Assembly: GCA_964035545.1 (NCBI GenBank)
Contig: OZ037773.1
Coordinates: 9,016,751-9,080,750, forward strand
Reading direction: 5' to 3'
Length of the DNA: 64,000 bases
Source: Bugula neritina
Taxonomy: Eukaryota > Bryozoa > Gymnolaemata > Cheilostomatida > Bugulidae
Shown here: piece by piece, positions 26,801-36,597 of the stretch
Layout of the letters: each line of letters begins with the position of its first letter
Numbering within the stretch: position 1 is the first letter of the stretch
Translations under genes and position numbers: made by a program
Notes under the pieces: model-generated
Told to the model about the DNA's origin: nothing
Seen by the model: the letters and a program-made list of their open reading frames with translations, nothing else
Databases searched by the model: none

Positions 26801-29519
26801 TACAAGTAATTACTTTCTAAATAAGTCAATATGAATATGAATATTATGTTTATTGTTTATAATTATTTTCGCTTTAACAATCGTTGTGATTGTTTAATAA
26901 TAGAAAGTTACTTAAATACATGAAAAACTGAGTAAATCATTAATATCTTTAGATATGTAGTTTTTACTATAAAACTACAGATTTAAATAAATAATGCTTT
27001 GCTAGTAGTAGTGAACTAATTTAGCTACTAGGTTTAGTCCATCCCTGATGAATAATTTGACCCAAAACCACAAGTTCATTGGAGCATATCAATGCTAACA
27101 GATGTATAATGCTGAGACCGCTTGATCAGTATTTCATCACAATATTATCACTAGTTTATCTGACTGGAGATTCTGATTTTGAAAAGACTTAATGATAAAG
27201 TGAAAATTGTATATTCAGCCAACTGTAATCCTGGTGTTGCAAACTTTATTTCCTCTACAATGTTTAGCATTCAATGAAGAGCCTCACTAGCAACTGAGCT
27301 TGTTGATATTAGGTGCCAGAACTGTAATGAATGAGGTATTGCTTTATTCTCATGACGTAAATTCAATGTCTTGTAGCAAGCAACAGTTCTCCTGATAGTA
27401 ATGGCTTGACCAATGCAGGAGTTGAAAAGACATATTTCGACAGAATTGATGGAAAGTTGACAAAAACAGAGTATGAGATCAAAGATAAAGGAGTATTTGT
27501 GGTGATTAAGAACACATCTTTCAACTATAAACACAACGGGCATGACTGGAGCAAGGAACCCACTCTAAATTATGATGCAGATGTAGAAACACTCCAAAAA
27601 ACTTTCAACTTGGCTGATGACGCATCAAATTTCATCCTTGGATGTGACTTGACATCAGAAGATCCGGAAGGGGAGGATCAGTTTGATGTATTCATGGATA
27701 ACCTGGTTGAAGATAATCCACATGAACCTCGTTGTGATTTCCTGGTGTTTGTATTGATGTCACACGGCCTTCCGGATGGAAAGTTCCTATTGGCTGAAGA
27801 GCGTGAGAGCCTCGCTTGCTGTGGCAGTGAACATGGAGATGTCACTCACAAATACCAAGGCTATTGTCATATGCGTGATATAAAAAATGATGTGGTCAAG
27901 AAGATACAAGATAGTCCTAGATTCGTTAACATACCCAAAATATTTCTGGTGCAAACATGCCGTGGTGTTCGTATGGATGCAGTAGATTTAAGGAAGCCAA
28001 AAGCTCTTCCTTCACAGCTGAAGCCACCATCGCCAACTGTGACACTCGCCGACAAGTTCATACCAGATGGCTCTGACACTTACATCATGTTTGCTTGCTA
28101 CGAGGACCACCTGTGTTGGGTGGATAATGGCGGGTCCTTCCTTGTCAGGTATTTTTGTGAAGTAATGGATGAGTTGCAAGTAGCAATAAAACAGAGTCAA
28201 ACATTCTTTGCAGAGCTGGACCATAGGCTGATTGACCAGAGGGGAGCAAATGGCATGTTTCCATTCAACAGCGATGAAACAATGAGACGTCTCAACAACT
28301 ATGTCACCAAAGTACGAAATTGGGACAAGTTGTTCCTCTGTCCAGAGAGTTTGACCGGAGGGTGGATGGAGGGCGTGGCCCAGAAGACTATGGCTAAGAT
28401 CACCAACACTCTCATCGTTATGAAGGTCTTAGATGAAGATGGTTATGTCATTGACGCAAAGTATGACAAGCAGCAGCCCCACATCAACTGCACTCTCAGG
28501 TTTAAACTGTCTATGCTGAAAGTGTTACGGACACAGTGGGACGATATGCAGTGACACCAACAAATGGCTCTGTCCATCATTTATCTGAATACATATCCTT
28601 GGCTTTGAGTTCTGTATTTTATAACTCTTCCAGTTACCTGCATTTTTGCTCATTGAAATCAAATTCTCCTTGTTTCTATAATTGCACACACTTTCACTGA
28701 ATTGTTTTTTCTATTTATGTAAATGTGTACAATGTACATCTTATTTATGATATGCAAAATTTCTAATATATAGTATTTTATTATTTGATATATTATATTT
28801 TAAATATAACAAGATTGAAATATATTGTGTTGTTTAACTGATTAGTCTATACTCATGGAAAAGTTTGGCTAAAACATTATGCTGGTAATGCTATTACTAT
28901 TGGCTCCAGTGGGCATGTTTTGAAACTTGGCATTTCTGTTCATGAAGTATTTCTCAAGTTCCATTCTTACATCCTAACACAAACATCTTGTCACAAACAT
29001 GTTGAATCATCTCTGAACCAAATACTAATAATTACTTTTCATTGCTCTGCCTCATAGCTGCAGTATTCTACTAGCGAAAACCAACATGGCAATTCTGAAA
29101 ACTATCTTACTAGTTTTATCATTTTGAGACCAGATCATTTTTTGAAGTTATCCTACTGTACACTGTTAGTGTTTTAGTATTACTTAAAAACCACGAGTAG
29201 ATAGGTAACAAGTCTTGTAAGAGTTGAATAGTATGCGCTGTCACAGTCTGTTGAAGTTCTGATAACCATATGACAGCACATCAATCTGCTATGTTTGTCT
29301 ACTGCGGCAAGTGTTGGCAAGTGCTTGTATCCAGGTTGGCTGGGAAAATAATAATTCAGGTTACCTGTTTTTGTAATCCTTCTTTTACTATACACTACTA
29401 GTAGTAGTACTACTACTGCTACTATTACTACTACTACCACTGCTACTACTATTGCTACTACTGTTACTAGTACTACTATTATACTACTACTACTATTGCT
29501 ACTACTACTACTACTAGTA

Positions 29520-29556
<37 letters not shown>

Positions 29557-29675
29557 CACTACTACTGCTACTACTACTACTACTACTGCTACTACTACTA
29601 CTACCACTGCTACTACTATTGCTACTACTGCTACTACTACTGCCACTACTACTACTATTACCGCTACTACTGCTG

Positions 29676-29710
<35 letters not shown>

Positions 29711-29720
29711 GCTGCTGCTG

Positions 29721-29772
<52 letters not shown>

Positions 29773-31580
29773 CTGCTACTAATAATAGTATAACTGTATT
29801 ATAACTTGCAGAAGCTTCCCGCAACGCGAATAGCCGATGCCCTGATGGAGCAAAAGTCCTCACAAGATGTGGAAAACTACAGATATTTTGATCCTAAATT
29901 AATAAAACACACTGAAAGGTTTGACACCTCATATGATTTGTCTGACACCTTATGTAATTAGTCTGACATAGGGCTACTACTCTAGTCATTAGGATACTAT
30001 CCTTGCCATAGGGCTACTACCCTAGTCATTGGGATACTATCCTTGCCATAGGGCTACTACCCTAGTCATTGGGGTACTACTTTAATCATTCAGTAACATA
30101 AGTGTTTATGAAGTTGTTTAGTCAACTTAGCTACTGGCCTTTTACAACCACTGAAGCTAGTTTTAAAAAAAAATCTTTAAGCAAACATCCAGTTCAAACA
30201 TTACACAGGCATGATGCGTGACTTTAATACTCTAACAGCTCAGCTTTGCTGCCTAGTAGCACTCTGACCAATAGAATCTAATGTAGCATTTGCTGCTGGA
30301 CTGATGTAACATAGTGCTGTGTTTACTTGACTCTCTAATATAATGGAGTCGTTTATTTTTGACATCCCAAAAATACAGATTTGAGTTATCCCCCCTCCCC
30401 CGCGTCATTCTGGTCAATAGAACTCTAGCGCCTCCTGACCCAAAGTATGTGCATTGTGTGCAAGATCTCATATATGTTGTGTTGTGTTGTCGGTTTTAGT
30501 GTGCCTAGGAGTAAAGCGCCCTCTAGTGAAGCAGTGGTGTTCATGATAGGGGGAGGTAACTATATCGAGTACCAGAATTTACAAGATTATGCCAAGGTAT
30601 GTTCATCACACTTACCTTGTCAAGGTATGTACATCACACTTACCGTGTAAGTTGAATGCTTTCACTAAGTGTTAAAATATTCTCCCACCTTCATGTTTAG
30701 ATTATGATTTCAATTGCTTGCAAGGAAATAAGTTTTTAGTGATGCGAATTTCACATTTGAGTGGCTTCAACAGTGTTGTTGTAACTGTTACCAGACGGTA
30801 CTGTAGCTGTTACTATACTGTAGGGGTTACTATACAGTACTGCAGTTGTTACCAGACAGTACTGTAGCTGTTACCAGACAGTACTGTAGCTGTTACCAGA
30901 CAGTGCTGTAGCTGTTACTAGACAGTACTGTAACTGTTACCGGACAGTACTGTGGCTATACTGTGTTGTAGGGAAGTAAGAAGATATCCTATGGATGTAG
31001 TCAAGTCTTGAATGCCAAGGAGTTTGTTCAGCAGGTAAGTTGGGGGCGTAGAGCATAGCCCCACACCTTTTCCGGCACCCATGATGCTTAGGCTATGTTT
31101 GTTAGGCTGCAAATGATTAGATTGCTATAAGTAGATATCAGAGGCTGACAACTCTAGTGTCACTACTAGATAGTATGTCAGTACTGGAGGATTGTGTAAG
31201 ATTTCTATATATAATATCATACAGTTGACTACATGGCTTGACATTACAAAATGTGAGTTTTCTCTGGGAATTTATCAAGCATCAAACTTCCCTCAATGAC
31301 AGGAGAGTTGTAAACAGGAAGTGGTGTCATAATAGTGAATCACTAGTTAAATATTCAGGGAGCAGCTGTGGTCTAGGGGTTAGAGCGTTTGCCTTATAGT
31401 ATGCACTGAATCATGGGTTCAAACTGGACAAAGGTCATGGGTGATGTTAAGAAGAGCATCCATCCAGTCATAATTGTCTCATCTGAATAATAGTTGGATA
31501 TTCAGTATTCTAGTAGTTGTATTGTCACCACAAGTAACTCCATGTTGCAGCTGACGCAGCTCGGACAGGAAATGAGGTGA
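14873..31580 (+). CDS. SCFD1: SLY1-type Sec1/Munc18 protein (SCFD1), 19 exons, 5' end missing
   Basis: SLY1/SCFD1 binds Golgi and ER syntaxins (syntaxin-5/Sed5 family) and promotes SNARE assembly in ER-Golgi transport. Exons: 14873-15038, 15362-15452, 15833-15955, 16108-16195, 16354-16443, 16785-16896, 17071-17203, 17693-17824, 18219-18323, 19016-19092, 19573-19714, 19987-20091, 20613-20692, 21338-21400, 21773-21848, 29812-29918, 30500-30596, 30972-31034, 31551-31580. Phase is intact throughout; from the ATG at 14887 this gives about 621 residues, close to the family's usual 640. Hallmarks: [61 protein letters not shown] followed by [20 protein letters not shown]-like [21 protein letters not shown], and the C-terminal QLTQLGQ. 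A short upstream exon encoding the extreme N-terminus was not found. Intron 15 (about 8 kb) contains a complete caspase-like gene. AATAAA occurs at 31850 and 32225. Confidence 0.95.
15956..16080. repeat. (GTGA)n array starting at the exon 3 donor of SCFD1
   Basis: Immediately after AAG at 15955 the intron reads GTGAGTGAGTCTCAGTGAGT and continues as GTGA tetranucleotides for about 125 bp, so the array begins at the 5' splice site itself. Confidence 0.95.
16196..16350. repeat. Direct duplication in SCFD1 intron 4
   Basis: The segment GCTCATAGACTTGTCTGTCT plus AGGCAGTGTAT occurs twice, near 16234 and 16290. The two copies nearly fill this short intron. Confidence 0.8.
16445..16560. repeat. About 22-bp repeat and second donor-like site in SCFD1 intron 5
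   Basis: CTTCAAGTAGTACTCTGTTT repeats about four times after the exon 5 donor (CTCTAG|GTGAGTGC). A second CTCTAGGTGAGTAC follows at about 16535. Confidence 0.85.
17178..17325 (+). repeat. 63-bp tandem duplication of the exon 7 end and its donor (SCFD1)
   Basis: The exon 7 end with its splice site (AAGCACTTGCTCACGATGTC TTG|GTGTGTTACC) is followed by a 63-bp-shifted copy (AAGCACTTGCTCTCAGTGTC TTG|GTGTGTTACC, donor at 17267) and a third partial copy at about 17308. Read-through from exon 7 meets an in-frame TGA before the second donor. Confidence 0.9.
18324..18515. repeat. About 21-bp purine-rich minisatellite at the exon 9 donor (SCFD1)
   Basis: Units like GGAGTCAGTAGGGGAAGGGG repeat about nine times directly after ATG|GTGAGT at 18323. 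An in-frame TAG lies in the first unit, so the array is intronic. Confidence 0.93.
20763..21304. repeat. 17-bp minisatellite, about 31 copies, in SCFD1 intron 13
   Basis: The unit ACTATATACTATCAGTT repeats head to tail, ending about 30 bp before the exon 14 acceptor. Long Tyr/Leu/Ser frames over it are artefacts. Confidence 0.97.
22208..22412. repeat. 28-bp minisatellite (intron 15), first block
   Basis: Units of the type GTGTTACCATACAGTATTCA plus CTCTACCT, about seven copies. A second block of the same unit is at 22656-22812. Confidence 0.93.
22656..22812. repeat. 28-bp minisatellite, second block
   Basis: Same unit as at 22208-22412 (GTTACCATACAGTATTCACT), about six copies, several with a 3-bp or longer deletion. 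About 240 bp of unrelated sequence separates the blocks. Confidence 0.9.
23275..23590. repeat. About 40-bp minisatellite (intron 15)
   Basis: The unit TTGACAAGTAGTTGTGGAAG plus GTGACAGGTAGTGTCAGGTG repeats about seven times with point variants. Confidence 0.93.
24376..24928. repeat. 23-bp minisatellite, about 24 copies (intron 15)
   Basis: The unit CACCTCCCTGCCCCTTAAGT plus GGT/GAT repeats head to tail. It is markedly more GC-rich than its surroundings. Confidence 0.97.
26462..26468 (+). promoter_or_regulatory. TATA box of caspase-like gene A
   Basis: TATAAAT lies 94 bp upstream of the ATG at 26556, with a CCAAT motif about 45 bp further upstream (GACCAATGAG, about 26416). Both elements are kept in the duplicated gene B (TATAAAT 32544-32550), which supports function. 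Confidence 0.65.
26556..28554 (+). CDS. Caspase-like cysteine protease A, nested in SCFD1 intron 15
   Basis: Two exons, 26556-26658 and 27377-28554, joined in phase 1, give 426 residues (ATG at 26556, TGA at 28552). Exon 1 encodes a short Ser/Thr-rich N-terminus ([11 protein letters not shown]...) with no CARD or DED. The p20-like part carries VFVLMSHG (catalytic His about residue 164) and FLVQTCRG (catalytic Cys about 229, in QTCRG rather than the common QACRG). The p10-like part has [12 protein letters not shown], then [12 protein letters not shown]. By eye, two Args that usually form the acidic S1 pocket are replaced: Lys in the DWSKEPT region, and Val in CWVDN where caspases have SWR. About 70 extra residues follow the usual p10 end. 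Same strand as its host SCFD1, with its own TATA box. The family cleaves proteins in cell death or signalling; substrate preference here is uncertain. Confidence 0.9.
29396..29775. repeat. (TAC)n trinucleotide array before SCFD1 exon 16
   Basis: About 380 bp of TAC/TGC trinucleotides ending about 36 bp before the exon 16 acceptor (ATAACTTGCAG). It gives spurious poly-Ser and poly-Leu frames. It is absent from the duplicated copy B. Confidence 0.97.
29968..30080. repeat. 40-bp repeat, about three copies (SCFD1 intron 16)
   Basis: GGGCTACTACCCTAGTCATT plus GGGATACTATCCTTGCCATA occurs three times with minor changes. Confidence 0.9.
30593..30648 (+). repeat. 28-bp duplication of the exon 17 donor (SCFD1)
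   Basis: CAAG|GTATGTTCATCACACTTACC is followed 28 bp later by CAAG|GTATGTACATCACACTTACC. The second donor would shift the frame. Confidence 0.9.
30783..30958. repeat. 22-bp minisatellite before SCFD1 exon 18 (copy A)
   Basis: The unit GTTACCAGACAGTACTGTAG plus CT repeats about eight times. The homologous array in copy B is at 35781-35968. Confidence 0.95.
31360..31490 (+). mobile_element. tRNA-derived SINE-like element (copy A)
   Basis: GTGGTCTAGGGGTTAGAGCG matches a Pol III A box. About 35 bp downstream, ATGGGTTCAAACTGG matches a B box (GGTTCRANNCC) at the spacing found in tRNA genes. The flanks do not form a clean tRNA acceptor stem, so a tRNA-derived SINE head is more likely than a tRNA gene. 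It sits in the last SCFD1 intron and was duplicated to 36372-36500. Confidence 0.6.
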
Positions 31581-32543
31581 TTTCACGGAAGAAGATTGAA
31601 ACTTTAGAGTTCGGAATAGAAATTCAGCAGCCTGTAGTTTTTACACTTCTCTGACATTCTACAGATTGGAGGCTGGAAGTCATATCTTTGTTCACAAGTG
31701 GGATGTCTATTACTCCATGAGCCATGGCTGATGATATATAAGACATTGTATTGTTATATTAAAATTATATTTTATATGGTAACATTTATATTCACTAATT
31801 GTAATTTATTCTTTAGCATATGTATGATTAATATTACAAGATATAAGGAAATAAATGTATGTAAAACATGCAGCAGAATGGGCTTTATTTTCCTGGTAGC
31901 ATGTGCAGGAGTTGTCATTTCTGTAAGTATCAGTACAAGGAAAGACAACTGCATACTCGGTTATCAGATTAAAATAGTAACTGTTGATTTTACTGAAGAC
32001 TTCATTTCAATATGCAGTACATCATGTATGCACACTGACTGGGTTAGTATATATGGAACATTATTATCCAGTTCTTTTGGAATTGTTGGTGTGAACATTG
32101 CATTAAGTTTTCTTGAAATTAGCCGTAGTAAAATATTTTCTCAGGCTTTAAAACGAACTAACAATGCCCTATTTGAGTGGTTGTTTGAGTAAAACCATGC
32201 CACTACCTTGAATTACAATGTACTAAATAAAGTTAGACTAAGCACCAGTTTAACACTGGTGTTCATTATTAGTCATATCTGGATAGTCTGTATAAATAGG
32301 TAAATATAAGGATATTGATATTGGTTATTAATTAGTTCACGGTTGACTTAACCATACTGTTGCATTCAGCAGTCTTCTAGCTTGCGAACAAACAGCGACT
32401 TATTGCGTCTGCTTTGACTCTACACTACAATACTTACATGATAATTGACTGATCAAATATTAAGGCTATAAATTTCCAAAGCAGTTTCGGTTTAGTTGAC
32501 CAATGAGATGTCAGCTATTTATGATGAACTTCCCAGTTGCTAG

Positions 32544-32550
32544 TATAAAT
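32544..32550 (+). promoter_or_regulatory. TATA box of caspase-like gene B
   Basis: TATAAAT lies 90 bp upstream of the ATG at 32634. The upstream GACCAATGAGATGTCAGC segment (CCAAT) is also conserved with gene A. Confidence 0.65.
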
Positions 32551-32633
32551 GAATAGGTTCTAGATCTGCGTGGCTAGTTGCAACAGGTATTCACACACGA
32601 AAAGTTAATACTTAATATCTAATAATCTAAATA

Positions 32634-34642
32634 ATGGCTTCAAACTCCGAATCTATGCCTAATGGTACCTCTGGATCTGCTACTCAACCTGAGAGTGAAA
32701 CTGCTCAAGTCGACTGTGAGCATTCATTAGTTATTACTATTAGTTATCTTTCTATAACCTATTAGTATTACTATAGCAGTAAACATTACCTATATTTTGT
32801 ACTTGTGGTTCAGTGTTGTATAATTACTGATGTTTCCTTGGATATATTGTTTCTCAAAGTCTATTCTTGCAATAGCTGTATTCTTTACATAGTTCAACTA
32901 TAGTTTCATTTCAAGTATATTGTTATACTTACACCCTGTATGCTTCTCCCTACTGTTACTGTATACACATTATAAATTAATTACAGTTCTCATTATCAAT
33001 GCAATCATGACAATTGTCCAACTGGAAGTATCATAAAATTAAATTTATTATCCACCCAACGTAAATATGGCTTTGATGCAAATAAATAGATTCTAAATAA
33101 GTCAATATAAATATGATTGTCACTATATAACAATCGTTGTGATTGTTTATTACTATAGAAAATTAATTAAATGCATCAAAAACTGAGGATATCTTTAGAT
33201 GCATATGTATGTTTTACCATTAAACCACACATTTGAATTACATAGTGCTCTTGGTGTATTATGATTGTAGTAGTTTTAATAATTTAAATAACGTTTTGCT
33301 ATAGTAGTTGTAAACTTCCTTAGGCAACTAGGCTACTACATTTAATCTTCTCTGCTAAATAAATTGCCCAAACTACAAGTTCATTGGAAATGTAATATTT
33401 AGATTATAGGTGCCAAAACTGTAATGAATGAGTTATTGTTTTATTCTCATGATGTAATTTCAACATCTTGTAGCAAGCAACAGTTCTCCTGATAGTAATG
33501 GCTTGACCAATGCAGGACTTGGAAAGAAACATTATGTGATTGATGGAAAGTTGACAAAAACAGAGTATGAGGTCAAAAATAAAGGATTATTTGTGGTGAT
33601 TAAGAACATATCTTTCAACTATAAACACAACGGGCATGACTGGAGCAAGGAACGCCCTCTAAATTATGATGCAGATGTAGAAACTCTCCAAAAAACTTTC
33701 AACTTGGCTGATGGTGCATCAAATTTCACCCTTGGATGTGACTTAAGATCTGAAGATCCGGAAGGGGACAATCAGTTTGATGTATTCATGGATAACTTGG
33801 TTGAAGATAATCCAAATGAACCTCGGTATGATTTCCTGGTGTTTGTATTGATGTCACACGGCCTTCCAGATGGAAAGTTCCTATTGGCTGAAGAGCGTGA
33901 GAGCCTGGCTTGCTGTGACAGTAAAAAGAAAGAGGTTACTCACAAATATCGAGGCTATTGTCATATGCGTGATATAAAGAAAGACGTAGTCAAAAGGATA
34001 CAAGATAGTCGTAGGTTCTTAAACATACCCAAAATATTCCTGGTGCAAACATGCCGTGGTGATCGTAAGGCTGCAGTAGATTTAAGGAAACCAAAAGGTT
34101 TTTCACAATCAAAGCCACTATCACCAACAACTGCGGACAAGTTTATACCAGAGGGTTCTGACACATACATCATGTTTGCTTGCTTCGAGGACCACCCGAG
34201 TTATGTAGATATAAAAAGTGGTTCCTTTCTTGTCAAGTATTTTTGTGAAGTAATGGATGAGTTGCAAGTAGCAATAAGACAGAGTCAGGCATTCTTTGCA
34301 GAGCTGGAGCATAGGCTGATTGACCAGAGGGGAGCAAGCAGCATGGATGCATTCAACAGCGATGAAACAATGAGACGTCTCAACAACTATATGACCGAAG
34401 AACTAGAGTTGGGCAAGTTGTTCCTCTGTCCAGAGAATTTGATTGAAGGGTGGATGGAGGACGTGGCCCAGAAAACTATGGCTAAGATCACCAAAGATCT
34501 CATCGTTATGAAGGTCTTAGATGAAGATGGTTATGTCCTTGACACAAAGTATGACAAGCAGCAGCCCCACATCAACTGCACTCTCAGGTTTAAACTGTCT
34601 ATGCTGAAAGTGTTACGGACACAGTGGGACGATATGCAGTGA
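32634..34642 (+). CDS. Caspase-like cysteine protease B, tandem paralogue of A
   Basis: Exons 32634-32715 and 33474-34642 join in phase 1 to give 416 residues, ending at TGA 34640. Exon 1 is seven codons shorter than in A, with several substitutions (MASNSESMPNGTSGSATQPE). The catalytic set is intact: VFVLMSHG (His about residue 156) and FLVQTCRG (Cys about 221). The S1 substitutions match A: Lys in DWSKERP and Val at the SWR position, but the adjacent loop differs (HPSYVDIKSGSF against [11 protein letters not shown] in A), so substrate preference may have diverged. The linker after QTCRG is shorter than in A. It keeps the copied TATA/CCAAT promoter. No internal stop or frameshift, so it is probably functional. 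The coding end is partly repeated downstream (34658-34720). Confidence 0.9.
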
Positions 34643-34720
34643 CACCAACGGGTGGTACTGTCTATGCTGAAAGTGTTACGGACACAGTGGGACGATATGC
34701 AGTGACACCAACGGGTGGTA
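34595..34720 (+). repeat. 63-bp tandem duplication spanning the caspase B stop codon
   Basis: The last 48 coding bases, including the TGA, plus 15 bp of 3' UTR (unit begins CTGTCTATGCTGAAAGTGTT and ends ACCAACGGGTGGTA) occur twice head to tail at 34595-34657 and 34658-34720. The first copy keeps the stop, so the protein end is unchanged. Gene A lacks it. Confidence 0.97.
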
Positions 34721-35780
34721 CTGTCCTTTCTTTTTTATCCGAAAACATATCATTTAATTGCTCTGAGTTGTGCATTTTTACAATCTTTTCCTGTTACCTG
34801 CATTTTCTGCTCATTAAAATCAAATTCTGCTTGTTTCTATAATTGCACACACTTTCACTGAACTGTTTTTTCTATTTATGTAAATGCGTACAATGTACAT
34901 CTTATTTTATTGTATTATGTTAAATTTCTAATATAACATTTTAGTATTTGACATATTATATTTTAAATATAATAACTTTGAACTATATTCTGTGGTATTG
35001 TTTAAGTAACTACTTAGCTTGTATCCATTGAAAAGTCTGGCTACAACATTATGCTGGTAATTCTAGTACACCATTTGTTCCAGGAGGCATATTTTATAGG
35101 TTTAGCATTTCTGTTCATATAATAGTTTGTCAATTTGCGTACTTTCTATTTTCAAAGTGTGTCTTTTCAAATTTATTATTCTAGAAGTCAACAGATTTTG
35201 CTGCATGCTTATATTTTACAAAAATGAAAATATTTTCATTGTTTGAATATCAGAACTATTTATATTTTTTGTTTTCAACATATCTTTTTTCAGTATAAAT
35301 TGTTAAATATATGACTGCTCGCATTAATCATAGGCTGTAAAGTGCAGTATAATGTGAAAAGCATAGAAAAGCACTTTTCTATTGTCAAAAATCAATTACT
35401 CTCTTTGATCAATGTGTAAATGTTAGAACCAACAGCTAAAGAACTGGAAGGTAATCAAAGTATAGGTCATTATAATCTGACAATAGAACAACTAAAGTGA
35501 TAAATCTTTTCAGTGTTTTGACCTCCACTTTCAAAACTCTTTCTACGATCAGTGTAACAATCAATCAAAAGAGATGTATTGGAAAAAGGTTATTGATCAT
35601 AATATGGATGGCTTTAGAACAAAATGTTTTACAAAAGTGCTGCATTTCATCTCTGACGATTACTTTCTTTAGGCTGATTATCACAATATAAAACACATAA
35701 GTCTGCTGTGCTTGTTCTGACATGTGTTTGCAAGTGACTTTATCCTGGCCATAGTTAACTGGGAAATGAACACAAGTCTG

Positions 35781-35968
35781 ACAGTACTGTAGTTGTTACT
35801 AGACAGTACTGTAGTTGTTACCAGACAGTACTGTAGCTGTTACCAGACAGTGCCGTAGCTGTTACTAGACAGTACTGTAGCTGTTACCATACAGTACTGT
35901 AGCTGTTACTAGACAGTACTGTAGCTGTTACCAGACAGTACTGTAGCTGTTACCAGACAGTACTGTGG
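35781..35968. repeat. 22-bp minisatellite (copy B)
   Basis: Same GTTACCAGACAGTACTGTAG plus CT unit as at 30783-30958, again placed directly before exon 18 sequence. Confidence 0.95.
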
Positions 35969-35984
35969 TTATACTGTGTTGTAG

Positions 35985-36597
35985 GGAAGTAAGAAGATAT
36001 CCTGTGAATATAGTCAAGTCTTGAATGCCAAGGAGTTTGTTCAGCAGTAAGTTGGGGGCGTAGAGCATAGCCCCACACCATTTTCTGTATCCTGTCACTT
36101 AGGCTATGTTTGTTAGGCTGCAAATGATTAGATTGCTGAAAGTAGATATTAGAGGCCGACAACTCTAGTGTCACCACTAAATAGTATGTCAGTACTGGAG
36201 GATTGTGTAAGATTTCTATATATAATATCATACAGCTGAAGGCATGGCTTGACATTACAAAATGTGAGTTTTCTCTGGGAATTTATCAAACATCATATCT
36301 TCCTCATTGACAGGAGAGTTGTAAACAGGAAGTGGTGTCATAATAGTGAATCACTAGTTAAATATTCAGGGAGCAGCTGTGGTCTAGGGGTTAGAGTGTT
36401 TGCCTATAGTAAGCATGAAGTCATGGGTTCAGACCCTAAACAAAGGCTATTGGTGATGTTAGTTTAAGAGCATCCAGTCATAATTGCTCCTGTGTCTCAT
36501 CTGAATAATAGTTGATATTCAGTATTCTAGTAGTTGTATTGTCACCACAAGTAACTCCATGTTGCAGCTGACGCAGCTCGGACAGGAAATGAGGTGA
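35985..36597 (+). pseudogene. Duplicated SCFD1 exons 18-19 (fragment)
   Basis: Exon 18 copy, 35985-36050: the acceptor TTGTAG is kept, three adjacent residues are changed (YGC to CEY), and one G is lost at the donor (CAGCAGGTAAGT to CAGCAGTAAGT), so CAG CAG now runs into TAA. Exon 19 copy, 36568-36597: the acceptor and all ten codons (LTQLGQEMR and stop) are intact. Exons 16-17 are missing upstream. These are probably relics of the segmental duplication; use as alternative last exons of SCFD1 would have to skip past caspase B. Confidence 0.88.
36372..36500 (+). mobile_element. tRNA-derived SINE-like element (copy B)
   Basis: Duplicate of the element at 31360-31490. The A box GTGGTCTAGGGGTTAGAGTG and B box region GGGTTCAGACCC are kept. 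Confidence 0.6.

Larger units (their letters stand above)
26104..32200 (+). repeat. Segmental duplication, copy A (parent)
   Basis: This segment contains the caspase A promoter and gene, SCFD1 exons 16-19, a 22-bp minisatellite and a tRNA-like SINE. The same order recurs at about 32268-37250. Shared landmarks include TGGTTATTAATTAGTTCACG (26231 and 32325), the caspase exons, GTTACCAGACAGTACTGTAG repeats, exon 18, the SINE and exon 19. Boundaries are judged by eye. Confidence 0.9.

Noticed and set aside
29180-29863. 227-codon poly-Ser frame and opposite poly-Leu frame
   Set aside because: Product of the (TAC)n array in SCFD1 intron 16; no coding sequence outside the repeat.
31367-31440. A functional tRNA gene
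   Set aside because: A and B boxes are present but no proper acceptor stem or complete cloverleaf could be drawn; a SINE head fits better.
31698-32192. 164-codon hydrophobic frame after SCFD1 (and its copy at 36720-37040)
   Set aside because: No ATG at its start, it contains AATAAA, and the duplicated copy has a different frame and stop; more likely 3' UTR.
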